Below are positions 20,806-30,412 of a stretch of DNA of 64,000 nt, in pieces. The DNA is from Nitratireductor aquibiodomus NL21 = JCM 21793 (lineage in GTDB: Bacteria; Pseudomonadota; Alphaproteobacteria; Rhizobiales; Rhizobiaceae). Location: assembly GCF_000615975.1 (NCBI RefSeq), contig NZ_BAMP01000001.1, forward strand, positions 62,001 to 126,000. Direction: 5' to 3'. Position numbers and translations under genes: made by a program. Under the pieces are notes generated by a model, which was given only the letters and a program-made list of their open reading frames with translations, searched no databases and was not told where the DNA came from. Numbering within the stretch: position 1 is the stretch's first letter; each line of letters starts with the position of its first letter.

Positions 20806-20819
20806 ATACAGTACTGTAT
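20806..20819. promoter_or_regulatory. Palindromic operator between nucleoside hydrolase and oxygenase genes
   Basis: Perfect 14-bp palindrome ATACAGTACTGTAT in the short divergent region, 59 bases from the hydrolase start and 18 from the oxygenase start. It can control both directions. The nearby TetR gene is the simplest candidate regulator. Confidence 0.6.
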
Positions 20820-20836
20820 GGTATCTTCAAGCTGGG

Positions 20837-21862
20837 ATGGTGGTCATGTCAACGAGTACACGCGGCGAGTTCTCCGAAATTCCTGTTCTCGACGTCTCCG
20901 GTCTCTATGGAGGCGATGAGGACGCGGTGCGCGCGGTTGCTTCAACTCTGCGCGGTTATCTGGAGAATATCGGCTTCCTCTATATCGTGGGCCATGAGAT
21001 TTCTCAGTCCGACATCGAGGCCGTGCGTGAGGCGAGCAAGCAGTTCTTTGCTCTTCCGGAAGAGGAAAAACTGAAGCTGCGGATCGACAGGAACTTCCGC
21101 GGCTATCTGCCTTTTGCCGGTTCCACGATCGTTACCTCTTCGGTTGCCACCGTCAGCAAGCCGAACCAGAGCGAATCGATTTTCTTCATGCACGAGGTCG
21201 ATGCAAACGACCCGCGTGTTGCTGCAGAAAAGCCGCTGCAGGGGCCCAACCAGTGGCCGGACGCCGCGCTGCTGCCGGAGTTCCGTGAGACCATCGAGCG
21301 CTATGTCGCGCAGATGACCACGCTGGCCCGCAAGATGGTCGGTGCAATTTCAATCTCGCTCGGTTTGTCGCCGGACGAACTGAACGCCCATTTCGACGAT
21401 CCGACAACCTTCCTGCGGCTTCTGCACTATCCCACGCAGAAGGCGGAAGAGGGGCTTTTCGGCTCTGCGCCACATACGGATTATGGGTTCATAACGCTGC
21501 TCGCGCAGGATGACGTCGGGGGACTTGAAGTGAAAAACAAGGCCGGAGACTGGGTGCCGGCGCCGCCGATCGCCAATTCCTTTGTCATGAATGTGGGCGA
21601 CATTCTCGCCCGCTGGTCGAACGACGTCTTCGTTTCCACGCCGCACCGCGTGATCAACCGTTCGGGCCGCGAGCGCTATTCGCAGCCCTTCTTTTTCGAC
21701 CCGTCGATGGAAGCTCTGATTGAAGCCCTGCCGGCCTGCGTCGCGGAAGGTGCCGCAGCGAAATACGAGCCGGTGCTCTATGGCGATTATCTGATGGAGC
21801 GGATCGACAAGAACTACCATTACCGCAAGAAGCAGGCAGCCCAGGAGAGCGCTGCGCGCTGA
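20837..21862 (+). CDS. 2-oxoglutarate/Fe(II)-dependent oxygenase, isopenicillin-N-synthase-like
   Basis: Oxygenase of about 341 residues. An N-terminal DIOX_N domain (EIPVLDVSGLYGG...LENIGFLYIVGHEI) is followed by the double-stranded beta-helix. Iron ligands are in APHTDYGFITLL (His and Asp) and STPHRVINRSGRERYSQPFF (second His, plus the Arg that binds 2-oxoglutarate). The start may be 20837 or 20846. Members of this family hydroxylate or demethylate small molecules; the substrate is not evident. It diverges from a nucleoside hydrolase and is followed by an amino-acid-type importer. Confidence 0.85.
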   Translation: MVVMSTSTRGEFSEIPVLDVSGLYGGDEDAVRAVASTLRGYLENIGFLYIVGHEISQSDIEAVREASKQFFALPEEEKLKLRIDRNFRGYLPFAGSTIVTSSVATVSKPNQSESIFFMHEVDANDPRVAAEKPLQGPNQWPDAALLPEFRETIERYVAQMTTLARKMVGAISISLGLSPDELNAHFDDPTTFLRLLHYPTQKAEEGLFGSAPHTDYGFITLLAQDDVGGLEVKNKAGDWVPAPPIANSFVMNVGDILARWSNDVFVSTPHRVINRSGRERYSQPFFFDPSMEALIEALPACVAEGAAAKYEPVLYGDYLMERIDKNYHYRKKQAAQESAAR

Positions 21863-21970
21863 CAGGCGGGGGTGATACGGCCTGACGGTCCCAAGGGACG
21901 CCAGGGCCGTTTGCAAAGGGTTATGCAGCCGAGCTTCGGCATATAAGAATGGATTGAGAGGAGAACGGGT

Positions 21971-22831
21971 ATGAACAGGCACCTTAAGCAACTCGCAGGC
22001 GCTGGCTTCGCCGCCCTGCTTGGCGGGTGGAGCGTTTCGGCGATGGCTGCCGATGTTTCGAAATCGCCGGAGGTCGAAGAGACGGGCAAGCTGACGGTCG
22101 CAAACACGATCGACTTTGCGCCATTCGAATATCTCGATGCCGATGGTAAGCCGACCGGCATCATCATCGAACTGGCCGGCGAAGTCGCCAAACTTGTGGA
22201 TGCCGAGCTTGATGTTCAGCGAACCCCGTTCCCGTCGATGATCCCGGGTCTGGCTGCCGGTCGCTTCAAGATTGCCTGGGAAACCTTCTCGGCCAATCCG
22301 GATCGTTTGAAACAGGTCGATTTCGTGATGTTCATCAAGGCCGGCATTGCCGCCTCCACATCACCGGAGAAGAAGGACGAGTTCACAGGGGAACTGCCCC
22401 TTTGCGGCAAGCGTGTCGGCGTTTCGGCCGGCAGCGCGTCCGACTTCCTGGTCGACAAGCTGACCGCCGAATGCACGGAGAAGGGGCTCGAGCCCATCGA
22501 CAAGTCGGTGTTCAATTCCTCAACGGACATTATCCAGGCGGTGCTTGCCGACCGCGTTGATGCGCGTATGGACGATGCGACCGCCTCCAGCTATTTCGAG
22601 GTCACGAGCAAGGGCCAGCTGGTCGTGCTGCCGACGCTCTATGACGTTGCGCCGCTCGGCCTTGCCATCGCCAAGGACGACAAGCCGACCGCCGACATGA
22701 TGGTTTCGGCCCTTTCCGAACTGTTCGAGAATGGCACCTACCAGTCTATCCTCGAGAAATACGGAATGGGCGCCTATGCGATCAAGGAACCCTATTTCGT
22801 CGGTGACATGGAAGCGCTGCGGGCCGAGTAG
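21971..22831 (+). CDS. Amino-acid-type ABC transporter substrate-binding protein
   Basis: Periplasmic binding protein (SBP_bac_3), 286 residues. A signal peptide ending SAMAAD is followed by GKLTVANTIDFAPFEYLDADGKPTGIIIELAGEVAKLV. GAGAGGAGAA precedes the ATG. It is about 110 bases after the oxygenase gene, and its permease and ATPase follow directly. Cargo unknown; the neighbouring nucleoside hydrolase and oxygenase hint at a nitrogenous compound beyond the common amino acids. Confidence 0.88.
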   Translation: MNRHLKQLAGAGFAALLGGWSVSAMAADVSKSPEVEETGKLTVANTIDFAPFEYLDADGKPTGIIIELAGEVAKLVDAELDVQRTPFPSMIPGLAAGRFKIAWETFSANPDRLKQVDFVMFIKAGIAASTSPEKKDEFTGELPLCGKRVGVSAGSASDFLVDKLTAECTEKGLEPIDKSVFNSSTDIIQAVLADRVDARMDDATASSYFEVTSKGQLVVLPTLYDVAPLGLAIAKDDKPTADMMVSALSELFENGTYQSILEKYGMGAYAIKEPYFVGDMEALRAE

Positions 22832-22869
22832 TCGGCCCATAGCGTCATTGCAGTGAATTTGGAGAAACG

Positions 22870-23820
22870 ATGAGCAAGGTCGACGCGAGCGAAACTCGCC
22901 CCCAGCCATCCTCCCTGGTCGCGGATGTCGACCGTCTCGTCGTGGTGCCGCGCCGCAACTATGGCATATGGATCGGTACGGCACTCACCCTGGTGCTCTC
23001 GTTCTTCATACTGCGCGCTTTCGCCGTGAATCCGGCTTTTGGATGGGAGACAGCCGCAGGCTATCTCTTCCATCCCTCTATCATGCGCGGTCTGCTGAAC
23101 ACGCTGATCCTTACCGTGGTGATCATGGCGCTGGCCATCATCATTGGTACGGTGGTGGCGGTCATGCGGGTTTCTCCGAGCCCCGTCCTGCGTGGTTTCG
23201 CAGGGGCTTATGTGTGGTTCTTTCGCGGTGTCCCGGCGCTGATCCAACTCATCTTCTGGTTCAATCTGGCGCTTCTGGTCCGCGAGATTTCGCTGACGCT
23301 GCCGTTTGTCGGCGAGGTGTTCTCGATCCGCACAAATGACTTCATGACGCCGTTCTTCTCTGCCGTTGTCGCCCTGTCGCTCTGTGAAGCGGGATACATG
23401 GCCGAGATCATCCGCGCGGGCATCAAGTCGGTGCCTTCGGGGCAATCGGAAGCAGCAAGCGCGCTCGGCATGCCCTACCGCAACATCCTGAAGCGCATTG
23501 TCCTGCCGCAGGCCATGCGTTTCGTCGTGCCGCCCACGGGCAATGAGGCGATCAATCTTCTCAAGATGACCTCGCTCGTGACCTTTATCGCGGTCGATGA
23601 CCTTTTCTATTCGGCGCAGTCAATTTACGCGCGCACCTTCGAGACCATCCCGTTGCTCATCGTGGTTGCGGTCTGGTATCTCGCGGTTGTCTCCATCATG
23701 TCGGTGGGGCAGCACTTTCTGGAGCGCCATTTCGGCCGCAGCGAGACCCGGACGGATTCATGGGCACTGCGCGTCATTCGCAGTGCATTCGGATCCCGCG
23801 CCAAGGAATTTTCAGCATGA
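22870..23820 (+). CDS. Amino-acid-type ABC transporter permease
   Basis: Permease of 316 residues. A long cytoplasmic N-terminus (about 35 residues) and a first helix precede the HisM-like core. The contact loop reads [20 protein letters not shown]. Only one permease gene is present, so it presumably works as a homodimer. The stop overlaps the ATPase start by four bases. Confidence 0.9.
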   Translation: MSKVDASETRPQPSSLVADVDRLVVVPRRNYGIWIGTALTLVLSFFILRAFAVNPAFGWETAAGYLFHPSIMRGLLNTLILTVVIMALAIIIGTVVAVMRVSPSPVLRGFAGAYVWFFRGVPALIQLIFWFNLALLVREISLTLPFVGEVFSIRTNDFMTPFFSAVVALSLCEAGYMAEIIRAGIKSVPSGQSEAASALGMPYRNILKRIVLPQAMRFVVPPTGNEAINLLKMTSLVTFIAVDDLFYSAQSIYARTFETIPLLIVVAVWYLAVVSIMSVGQHFLERHFGRSETRTDSWALRVIRSAFGSRAKEFSA

Positions 23821-24623
23821 GCAACACGCCAAGCGAAAATCGCGCGCGCTTTGGCGTGCCGGAAAACTCCATGGTGTTTGCCCGCGGCGTGCGCAAATCC
23901 TATGGTCCGCTTGAGGTGCTGAAGGGCGTGGACATCGATGTACCGGCCGGTTCGGTTGCATGCATCATCGGCCCGTCCGGCTCCGGAAAAAGCACGTTTC
24001 TGCGCTGCATCAACCATCTGGAAAAGCTCACCGGTGGCATTCTTCTCGTCGATGGCGCCTTTGTGGGGTACGACCTGCGTGACGATCGTCTCTACGAGGT
24101 GAAGGACGACGAGCTTTGCCAGCGGCGCGCCGAGATCGGCATGCTGTTTCAGTCCTTCAATCTGTTCTCTCACATGACGGTGATGGAGAATCTGGTCGAA
24201 GCGCCCATCCATGTGCGTCGGATGCCGGCGGAACAGGCAAAGGCTGAAGCTCTCGAACTGCTGGCGCGCGTGGGGCTGTCCGACAAGGTCGACCGGTATC
24301 CGCGAGAATTGTCAGGCGGTCAGCAGCAGCGCGTGGCCATCGCCCGGGCCATGGCGATGAAGCCCAAGGTGCTTCTTTTTGACGAGCCCACTTCCGCACT
24401 CGACCCCGAGCTTGTGGGTGAGGTTCTGCAGGTGATGCGTGATCTCGCCGAAGCCGGCATGACCATGGTCGTTGTCACCCACGAGATCGGCTTCGCCCGC
24501 GAAATCGGCGATCAGCTTATTTTCATGGATGGCGGCGTGATCGTCGAGCAGGGCGATCCGCGTGAGATGATCGCCAACCCGCAATCGCCGAGGACGCGGG
24601 AGTTCCTCTCAAAGGTTCTCTGA
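23817..24623 (+). CDS. Amino-acid-type ABC transporter ATPase
   Basis: GlnQ-type ATPase, 268 residues. Walker [10 protein letters not shown], signature [17 protein letters not shown], Walker [14 protein letters not shown] and switch VVTHEIGFA are all intact. A short insert ([16 protein letters not shown]) lies before the Q-loop MLFQSFNLF, as in some histidine-type ATPases. The ATG at 23817 overlaps the permease stop. Confidence 0.92.
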   Translation: MSNTPSENRARFGVPENSMVFARGVRKSYGPLEVLKGVDIDVPAGSVACIIGPSGSGKSTFLRCINHLEKLTGGILLVDGAFVGYDLRDDRLYEVKDDELCQRRAEIGMLFQSFNLFSHMTVMENLVEAPIHVRRMPAEQAKAEALELLARVGLSDKVDRYPRELSGGQQQRVAIARAMAMKPKVLLFDEPTSALDPELVGEVLQVMRDLAEAGMTMVVVTHEIGFAREIGDQLIFMDGGVIVEQGDPREMIANPQSPRTREFLSKVL

Positions 24624-24661
24624 GGGGCCGCCTTTCCGAAGCACGTTCTGTCCAGGGCGGG

Positions 24662-25810
24662 TCACCATTCAGCGATTGATCCGTCCTCGTGACGCCACAC
24701 AGGTGCGCGCCAGCGGTGCCCGATCTCTGTCTGCTTTCGCACAAAATCCTCGTTCACCCGAATGCCGAGGCCGGGCCCCCTGGGGATTTTGAGAAAACCA
24801 TCCTTGAGTTCAAAACCATGGCCTGGCTCGAGATAGTCGGCCATGTCCTGGGTGGCATTGTAGTGGATGCCGAGGCTCTGCTCCTGAATGAAGGCATTGT
24901 GGCATACGGCATCCACCTGCAAACAGGCGGCCAGCGCGATCGGTCCCAACGGGCAATGCGGTGCAAGGGCGACATCATAGGCTTCGGCCCAGTGTGCAAT
25001 GCGCAGCATTTCTGAGATCCCGCCGACATGTGCGGTGTCCGGGTTGATTACGCTTGCTGCCCGCTGTTCGAACACCGGCTTGAAGTCGAAGCGCGAATGC
25101 AGCCGCTCGCCGATGCACAGCGGGATCGACGTTTGCCGGGAAAGATCGGCCAGCGTGCCGATATGAGCGGAATCGACCGCGTCTTCGATGAATATCGGCC
25201 TTAGATGCTCTATCTCCTTCAGCAACTGCTTCGACATGGGCGCGTGAACGCGGCCGTGGAAATCGAAGGCGAGATCCATCTCGGTACCGACCGCAGAACG
25301 CAGATCCGACAATTGCCGGACGACGCCATCCAGCTTTTTATAGCTGTCGATGATCTGCATTTCGGCACAGGCATTGAACTTGCAGGCAGTGAAGCCGCGA
25401 TCCATCAGGTCTTTCGCGCCGGCGACGAGATCCGAGGGGCGGTCGCCTCCGATCCAGCAATAGCTGCGGATCCTGTCGCGGACAGCACCACCCAGGAGGT
25501 CGTGAACGGGAGCGTTGTAATATTGCCCCTTGATGTCCCATAGCGCCATGTCGATGCCCGACAGGGCGCTCATCAGAACCGGGCCTCCCCGGTAGCAGCC
25601 ATTGCGGTAGAGCATGTGCCAGATGTCTTCGATCCGCATGGGATCGGCGCCGATCAGGAAATCGGAGAACTCCTCGATCTTGGCAGCAAGCGTTGCCGCA
25701 TGGCCTTCAAGAACAGGCTCGCCCCAGCCGGAAATGCCCTCGTCCGTCTCGATCTTGAGAAAGAGCCACCGCGGCGGAACCAGGAACGTGGTGAGTTTGG
25801 TGATCTTCAT
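24662..25810 (-). CDS. dgoD: D-galactonate dehydratase DgoD
   Basis: Enolase-superfamily dehydratase, 382 residues, converting D-galactonate to 2-dehydro-3-deoxygalactonate. It follows the E. coli DgoD pattern closely. Examples are KITKLTTFLVPPRWLFLKIETDEG, the region FDFHGRVHAPMSKQLLKE with the first metal Asp, FIEDAVDS and CIGERLHSRF, the His motif HCPLGPIALAACLQVD, and the ending WRHEDGSIAEW. One metal site reads IED where the E. coli enzyme has IEE. It lies downstream of the GntR regulator on the minus strand. Confidence 0.9.
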   Translation of the reverse strand: MKITKLTTFLVPPRWLFLKIETDEGISGWGEPVLEGHAATLAAKIEEFSDFLIGADPMRIEDIWHMLYRNGCYRGGPVLMSALSGIDMALWDIKGQYYNAPVHDLLGGAVRDRIRSYCWIGGDRPSDLVAGAKDLMDRGFTACKFNACAEMQIIDSYKKLDGVVRQLSDLRSAVGTEMDLAFDFHGRVHAPMSKQLLKEIEHLRPIFIEDAVDSAHIGTLADLSRQTSIPLCIGERLHSRFDFKPVFEQRAASVINPDTAHVGGISEMLRIAHWAEAYDVALAPHCPLGPIALAACLQVDAVCHNAFIQEQSLGIHYNATQDMADYLEPGHGFELKDGFLKIPRGPGLGIRVNEDFVRKQTEIGHRWRAPVWRHEDGSIAEW

Positions 25811-25829
25811 GAAAACGTGTCTTTTCCCG

Positions 25830-26552
25830 TTATGGCTTGACGGACCGGGCCGCGCTCACATCGTGCTTTGCCTTGGCGATCAAGGCGAGGGCGAGTTTGC
25901 GTGCTCCTTCCGCGTCCCTCAGGCGCAGCGCCTCGACCAACGCGCCGTGCTGGCCGATTGATTCTTCGAGGTTTTCTGCCGAATGCGCCGAGGTGGAGAG
26001 CATGAAGTTCAGCGCCGGATCCATGAGCGCGCCGAACTGCTGGAAAATGCGGTTGTGGCTGGCTTTTAGAAGGTGCTCATGAAACACGATGTCTGCGGCG
26101 ATGAAGGCCTCGACATCGTTGCCGGCAGCCGCCATCGCCTGCCACGCCGCTTCAATGTCTGCGATCTCCTGCATGGTGGCGCGTCGGGCCGCCAGCTCAG
26201 CGGCCATCGGTTCGATGGCACCGCGCGCTTCCAGAATGCAGTCCACAAGTCCCATCCTGTCGAGATTGGGGCCTATCCATTCGAGAACCTGAGTGTCCAG
26301 AATGTTCCATTCATCCTGTCTGCACACGATGGTACCAATGCGTGGGCGGCTCACCACCAGCCCTTTCGCCTGAAGGATTTTCAGCGTTTCGCGAATGACC
26401 GTGCGGCTGACGCCGTATTCTTCGCAGAGATCGTTTTCACGCGGCAGGTTCGTCCCCTCGGCGAATTTTCCAGAAAAGATGTCCCGGGCGATGGATTGAG
26501 CGACAGACAGGCGGACGCGCGGTCTCGTTGATCTGCCTGCTGGGACTTCCAT
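25830..26552 (-). CDS. GntR-family (FadR subfamily) regulator, DgoR-like
   Basis: Regulator of 240 residues. A winged helix-turn-helix (GTNLPRENDLCEEYGVSRTVIRE) is followed by an all-helical FCD ligand domain with the usual metal-site histidines (VFHEHLLKASHN). I choose MEVPAGRSTR as start; an upstream GTG is also possible. It lies upstream of dgoD on the same strand and diverges from the araF-type importer operon, so it probably represses both sides in the absence of galactonate or a similar effector. Confidence 0.82.
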   Translation of the reverse strand: MEVPAGRSTRPRVRLSVAQSIARDIFSGKFAEGTNLPRENDLCEEYGVSRTVIRETLKILQAKGLVVSRPRIGTIVCRQDEWNILDTQVLEWIGPNLDRMGLVDCILEARGAIEPMAAELAARRATMQEIADIEAAWQAMAAAGNDVEAFIAADIVFHEHLLKASHNRIFQQFGALMDPALNFMLSTSAHSAENLEESIGQHGALVEALRLRDAEGARKLALALIAKAKHDVSAARSVKP

Positions 26553-26654
26553 GGTCGAAACGGTCACTGTCCGGTTGCCTCCGCATTGTTGCCCGCCCGC
26601 TTTTGACAAAGCCGAGCTTGGATTTTGTCGGCAGTCATGGCCGTCTTTCGTGCG

Positions 26655-26721
26655 TTGTCAAACCAGTATCATTATTTATCATACAAATGCAATTGACTAA
26701 TATGATGATTGGACGTAATTT
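26655..26721 (+). promoter_or_regulatory. Promoter region of the galactose/arabinose importer operon
   Basis: Two plausible promoters stand in tandem. The first is TTGTCA (26655-26660), 17 bases, ATCATA (26678-26683). The second is TTGACT (26693-26698), 17 bases, TAATTT (26716-26721). The sequence between them is very AT-rich with repeated ATGAT/ATCAT words, likely contacts for the divergent GntR regulator. Confidence 0.6.
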
Positions 26722-26766
26722 TCCCACGCTCTCAGGAGGGCGTCGCAGAGCAACAGGGAGGTTCTC

Positions 26767-27750
26767 ATGCGCTTTTTGAAAACTGCAGCGATGGCTGCGA
26801 TTGCCGGCACGCTTTTGGCCGGGTCGGCGCTGGCCGATGACGTGAAGATCGGATTTCTGGTCAAGCAGCCGGAAGAGCCGTGGTTTCAGGACGAGTGGAA
26901 ATTCGCCGATATCGCAGCTTCGGAAAAAGGCTTCACGCTCGTCAAGATCGGTGCCGAGGATGGCGAAAAAGTCATGTCCGCCATCGACAATCTGGGCGTT
27001 CAGGGCGTGCAGGGGTTTGTCATTTGCACGCCTGATGTGAAGCTTGGGCCGGGCATCGTCGCGAAGGCGGCGGCCAATGGTCTCAAGCTGATGACTGTCG
27101 ATGACAGGCTGGTCGGTTCCGATGGTGAGCCTCTCGCCGATGTGCCCCACATGGGTATTTCAGCCGTGAAGATCGGCGAAACGGCGGGTGAAGCCATCGT
27201 CGCCGAAATCGAGAATCGTGGCTGGGACATGACCGAGGTAGGTGCGATCCGGGTGTCCTATGATCAGCTCCCGACGGCGGTTGATCGGGTTGAGGGTGCT
27301 ATTGCCAAGCTTAAAGAGGCAGGCTTTCCGGAAGCCAACATCTTCGATGCGCCGCAGGCGCGCACGGACACCGAAGCCGCTCTCAACGCGGCGACCGTGG
27401 TTCTGAACAAGAACGCGGACATCAAGCACTGGGTCGCCTTCGGTCTGAACGACGAAGCCGTTCTTGGCGCGGTGCGGGCTGCCGAAGGCGTGGGCATCGG
27501 AGCGGACGCCATGATCGGTGTCGGTATCGGCGGTGCGGATTCGGCGATCAACGAATTCAGGAAGCCCGAGCCGACCGGCTTCTTCGGAACTGTGATCATT
27601 TCGCCAAAACGCCATGGCTACGAAACCGCGCTCAACATGTATGACTGGATCGTTGACGACAAGGAGCCGGAGAAGCTGATCCTGACGTCCGGCGCTCTGG
27701 CCCTGCGCGATAACTATCAGGACGTGCGCAAGGACCTTGGCATCGAATAG
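26767..27750 (+). CDS. araF: AraF-type sugar-binding protein (L-arabinose/D-galactose)
   Basis: Periplasmic binding protein, 327 residues, starting with a signal peptide ending GSALAD. The mature start VKIGFLVKQPEEPWFQDEWKFAD and the segments GFVICTPDVKLG and AVRAAEGVG match E. coli AraF, which binds L-arabinose, D-galactose and D-fucose. GGGAGG precedes the ATG. In this context D-galactose is the likelier physiological cargo, since galactonate-pathway genes follow. Confidence 0.88.
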   Translation: MRFLKTAAMAAIAGTLLAGSALADDVKIGFLVKQPEEPWFQDEWKFADIAASEKGFTLVKIGAEDGEKVMSAIDNLGVQGVQGFVICTPDVKLGPGIVAKAAANGLKLMTVDDRLVGSDGEPLADVPHMGISAVKIGETAGEAIVAEIENRGWDMTEVGAIRVSYDQLPTAVDRVEGAIAKLKEAGFPEANIFDAPQARTDTEAALNAATVVLNKNADIKHWVAFGLNDEAVLGAVRAAEGVGIGADAMIGVGIGGADSAINEFRKPEPTGFFGTVIISPKRHGYETALNMYDWIVDDKEPEKLILTSGALALRDNYQDVRKDLGIE

Positions 27751-27765
27751 GCAACTGTTCGTGTA

Positions 27766-27817
27766 GCGCCGGCGCGTGAGCCGCGCCGGCGCCCTTCTTC
27801 CCGCCCGTGAGGGCGGG
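27766..27817 (+). terminator. Paired hairpins between araF and araG
   Basis: A perfect 11-bp stem (27766-27776 with 27782-27792) is followed by a 7-bp stem CCCGCCC-GTGA-GGGCGGG (27800-27817) running into TTT. Partial termination or mRNA protection after a binding-protein gene is common and keeps that protein in excess over the membrane components. Confidence 0.6.
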
Positions 27818-27855
27818 TTTCCGACACTGGCTATGCTTTGGAGGAAGCCGGCTTT

Positions 27856-29367
27856 ATGTCTGCCTATCTCGAATTCTCCGGCATTTCGAAGAGTTATCCT
27901 GGCGTCAAAGCGCTTTCCAACGTCTCCTTCGGGGTTCGGAAGGGGGCGGTTCACGGGTTGATGGGAGAAAACGGAGCGGGGAAATCCACCCTGATCCGCA
28001 TTCTCTCCGGTGACGCCGCTGCCGATGAGGGCACGGTGCGCCTCGATGGCGAGACGCAGCACTATCAGTCGACCCGCGATGCTTTCGATGCGGGCGTGGT
28101 GGTCATTCACCAGGAACTGCAGCTTGTGCCCGGGCTCACCGTTGCAGAAAATCTCTGCCTTGGACGGTTTCCGGCAACCGGCGGCGTGATCGGTTTCAGC
28201 GCCATGTATGAGGATGTCCGGCGCAAGCTCGAGCTTGCCGGCATCTCGGTCGATCCGACGCGCAAGGTTGCAGAGCTTTCCATCGGCGAACGTCAGATGG
28301 TGGAAATCGCCAAAGCCGTCATGCTCGATGCCCGCGTGATCGCACTGGATGAACCAACCTCCTCGCTTTCCTCACGCGAGAGCGAGATCCTCTTTTCCCT
28401 GATCGACAGGTTGAGGGAGGATGGCCGCGTCATACTCTATATCTCACATCGACTGGACGAAGTCTTCCGCCTCTGCGACAGCCTTACGGTGCTGCGTGAT
28501 GGCCGGCTGGCGGCGCACCATGAGACGATCAAGGGGGTGACGCGAGATCAGATCGTGTCCGAAATGGTCGGGCGGGAAATCAGCGACATCTGGGGGTGGC
28601 GCTCTCGTCCCGTCGGGGCGGTCGAACTGGAAGTGGACAGTGTTCATGGCGAAAAGCTGCCTGTTCCTGCCTCCTTCGAGGCGCGTCGGGGTGAAATCCT
28701 CGGCTTTTTCGGTCTGATCGGGGCAGGTCGCTCGGAGCTGTTGCGCATGATCAGCGGTGCCGATCCGCGCGCCGGCGGCCATGTGCGTGTCGGTGGCGTG
28801 GAGATCGCCTCCGGCCAGCCGGCGGAGGCGATCCGCAAGGGGGTCGTTCTGTGCTCCGAGGACCGCAAGTTCGACGGCATCATCCAGGGCCGTTCGCTCG
28901 AAGAGAACATCCTTATCTCTTCGCGCCGGCATCTGACACGCTTCGGTGTGCTGGATCTGCGCCAGGAAGGGCAGGTGGCCGAAACCTTCCTGAAAAAACT
29001 CAGGGTGCGCACGCCCTCGCGCAAGCAAGACATCATCAACCTGTCCGGCGGAAATCAACAGAAGGTCATCCTGTGCCGCTGGCTCTCGGAAAAGGGTGTC
29101 AGGGTTCTGCTCGTCGACGAACCGACGCGCGGTATCGATGTCGGCGCCAAATCCGAAATCTACGACATTCTCTATCAACTCGCGGAGGAGGGGATGGCCA
29201 TCGTCGTCATCTCCAGCGAACTGCCCGAAGTCATGGGCATTTGCGACCGTATCCTCGTGATGTGCGAAGGGCGCATCAGCGCAGAGATCGAGCGGGCTGA
29301 CTTCAACGAACAATCCATCCTCGCCGCCGCGCTGCCGGACGAGGTGACCGCCGCGTCGGTCGGTTAA
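27856..29367 (+). CDS. araG: AraG-type sugar ABC transporter ATPase (two domains)
   Basis: Tandem ATPase of 503 residues for a ribose/arabinose-class importer. The N-terminal half has Walker A GENGAGKST, signature LSIGERQMVEIAKA and Walker B VIALDEPTSSLS. The C-terminal half has a degenerate Walker A (GLIGAGRSE), signature LSGGNQQKVILCRW and DEPTRGIDVG, the usual asymmetry of the family. The ATG at 27856 follows GGAGGAAGC. Confidence 0.9.
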   Translation: MSAYLEFSGISKSYPGVKALSNVSFGVRKGAVHGLMGENGAGKSTLIRILSGDAAADEGTVRLDGETQHYQSTRDAFDAGVVVIHQELQLVPGLTVAENLCLGRFPATGGVIGFSAMYEDVRRKLELAGISVDPTRKVAELSIGERQMVEIAKAVMLDARVIALDEPTSSLSSRESEILFSLIDRLREDGRVILYISHRLDEVFRLCDSLTVLRDGRLAAHHETIKGVTRDQIVSEMVGREISDIWGWRSRPVGAVELEVDSVHGEKLPVPASFEARRGEILGFFGLIGAGRSELLRMISGADPRAGGHVRVGGVEIASGQPAEAIRKGVVLCSEDRKFDGIIQGRSLEENILISSRRHLTRFGVLDLRQEGQVAETFLKKLRVRTPSRKQDIINLSGGNQQKVILCRWLSEKGVRVLLVDEPTRGIDVGAKSEIYDILYQLAEEGMAIVVISSELPEVMGICDRILVMCEGRISAEIERADFNEQSILAAALPDEVTAASVG

Positions 29368-29378
29368 GAGGCTTCACG

Positions 29379-30328
29379 ATGACGACTTCCATCAAAAAGC
29401 TCATCCTGGGCGACCAGGGACTGCTTGTAATCTTCATTCTCGCCTTCGCGCTCGTGTCGCTGACGGTCCCCAACTTCCTGACCGAACGCAACATGCTCGG
29501 TCTTTTGCAGTCCGTGGTTACCGTCGGTGTGATCGCCTGCACCATGATGTTCTGTCTCGCGGCGCGGGATTTCGACCTGTCCGTCGGCTCCAACGTCGCT
29601 TTTTGCGGCATGGTGGCGGTTATGGCGTCGAATGCGACCGGCTCCATCTTTCTGGGCATCCTGACGGCGCTGGCTGCGGGCGCGCTCGTCGGGCTTTTCA
29701 ATGGCGTGGTCATCGCCAAATTCCGCATCAACGCGCTGATCACGACGCTGGCAACCATGCAGATTGTGCGCGGGCTTGCGCTCATCTCGTCGGATGGGCG
29801 GGCTGTGGGCATCGACGATCCCGGTTTTTATCAGCTCGCCCTGTCCAGGTTTTTAGGCGTGCCGACACCGATCTGGGTTCTGGCGGCGCTGTTCGTCGTC
29901 TTCGGCTTTGTCCTGAACCGCACGGTGTTCGGCAAGAACACGCTCGCCATGGGCGGCAATCCCGAGGCTTCGCGGCTTGCGGGCGTCAATGTCGACTGGA
30001 TGCGAATCTGGATTTTCACCCTGCAGGGATTCATCTGCGCGGTGGCTGGCATCCTGCTTGCCTCCCGCATCACATCCGGCCAGCCCAACGCGGCGACGGG
30101 GCTTGAGCTTTCGGTGATATCGGCCTGTGTTCTGGGCGGCGTATCGCTGGCCGGCGGCCGCGCGACGATGACCGGCGTAATCGTCGGTGTGATGATCATG
30201 GGCATAGCGAGAACGTCATGAACCTTTTGAACATTCAGGCCTTCTATCAATATGTCGTGCGTGGGTTCATCCTCCTGCTCGCAGTGCTGCTCGACAATAT
30301 GCGGTCAAGCGCGATCGGGCGGCGTTGA
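29379..30328 (+). CDS. araH: AraH-type sugar ABC transporter permease (frameshifted at the end)
   Basis: Permease of the ribose/arabinose class, about 316 residues when repaired. It has many membrane helices and the family motifs FDLSVGSNVAFCGM, NALITTLATMQIVRG and GGNPEASRLAGVN. The frame ends early at 30221. One missing G near 30209 (GCGAG for GCGGAG) restores GIAENVMNLLNIQAFYQYVVRGFILLLAVLLD, the conserved C-terminus, with a stop at 30328. Confidence 0.85.
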
Positions 30329-30412
30329 TTCAAAGGGGGGCTGTTTGAACAAGAGGTCTGGCCGGACGTGCAGGAAACGGGCGGCAGCGCATTGGATACG
30401 GGGAGGCATCGC

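Noticed and set aside
26655-26721. A single well-defined DgoR operator
   Set aside because: Repeated ATGAT/ATCAT words are present but I could not settle on one clean palindrome, so only the promoters are annotated.
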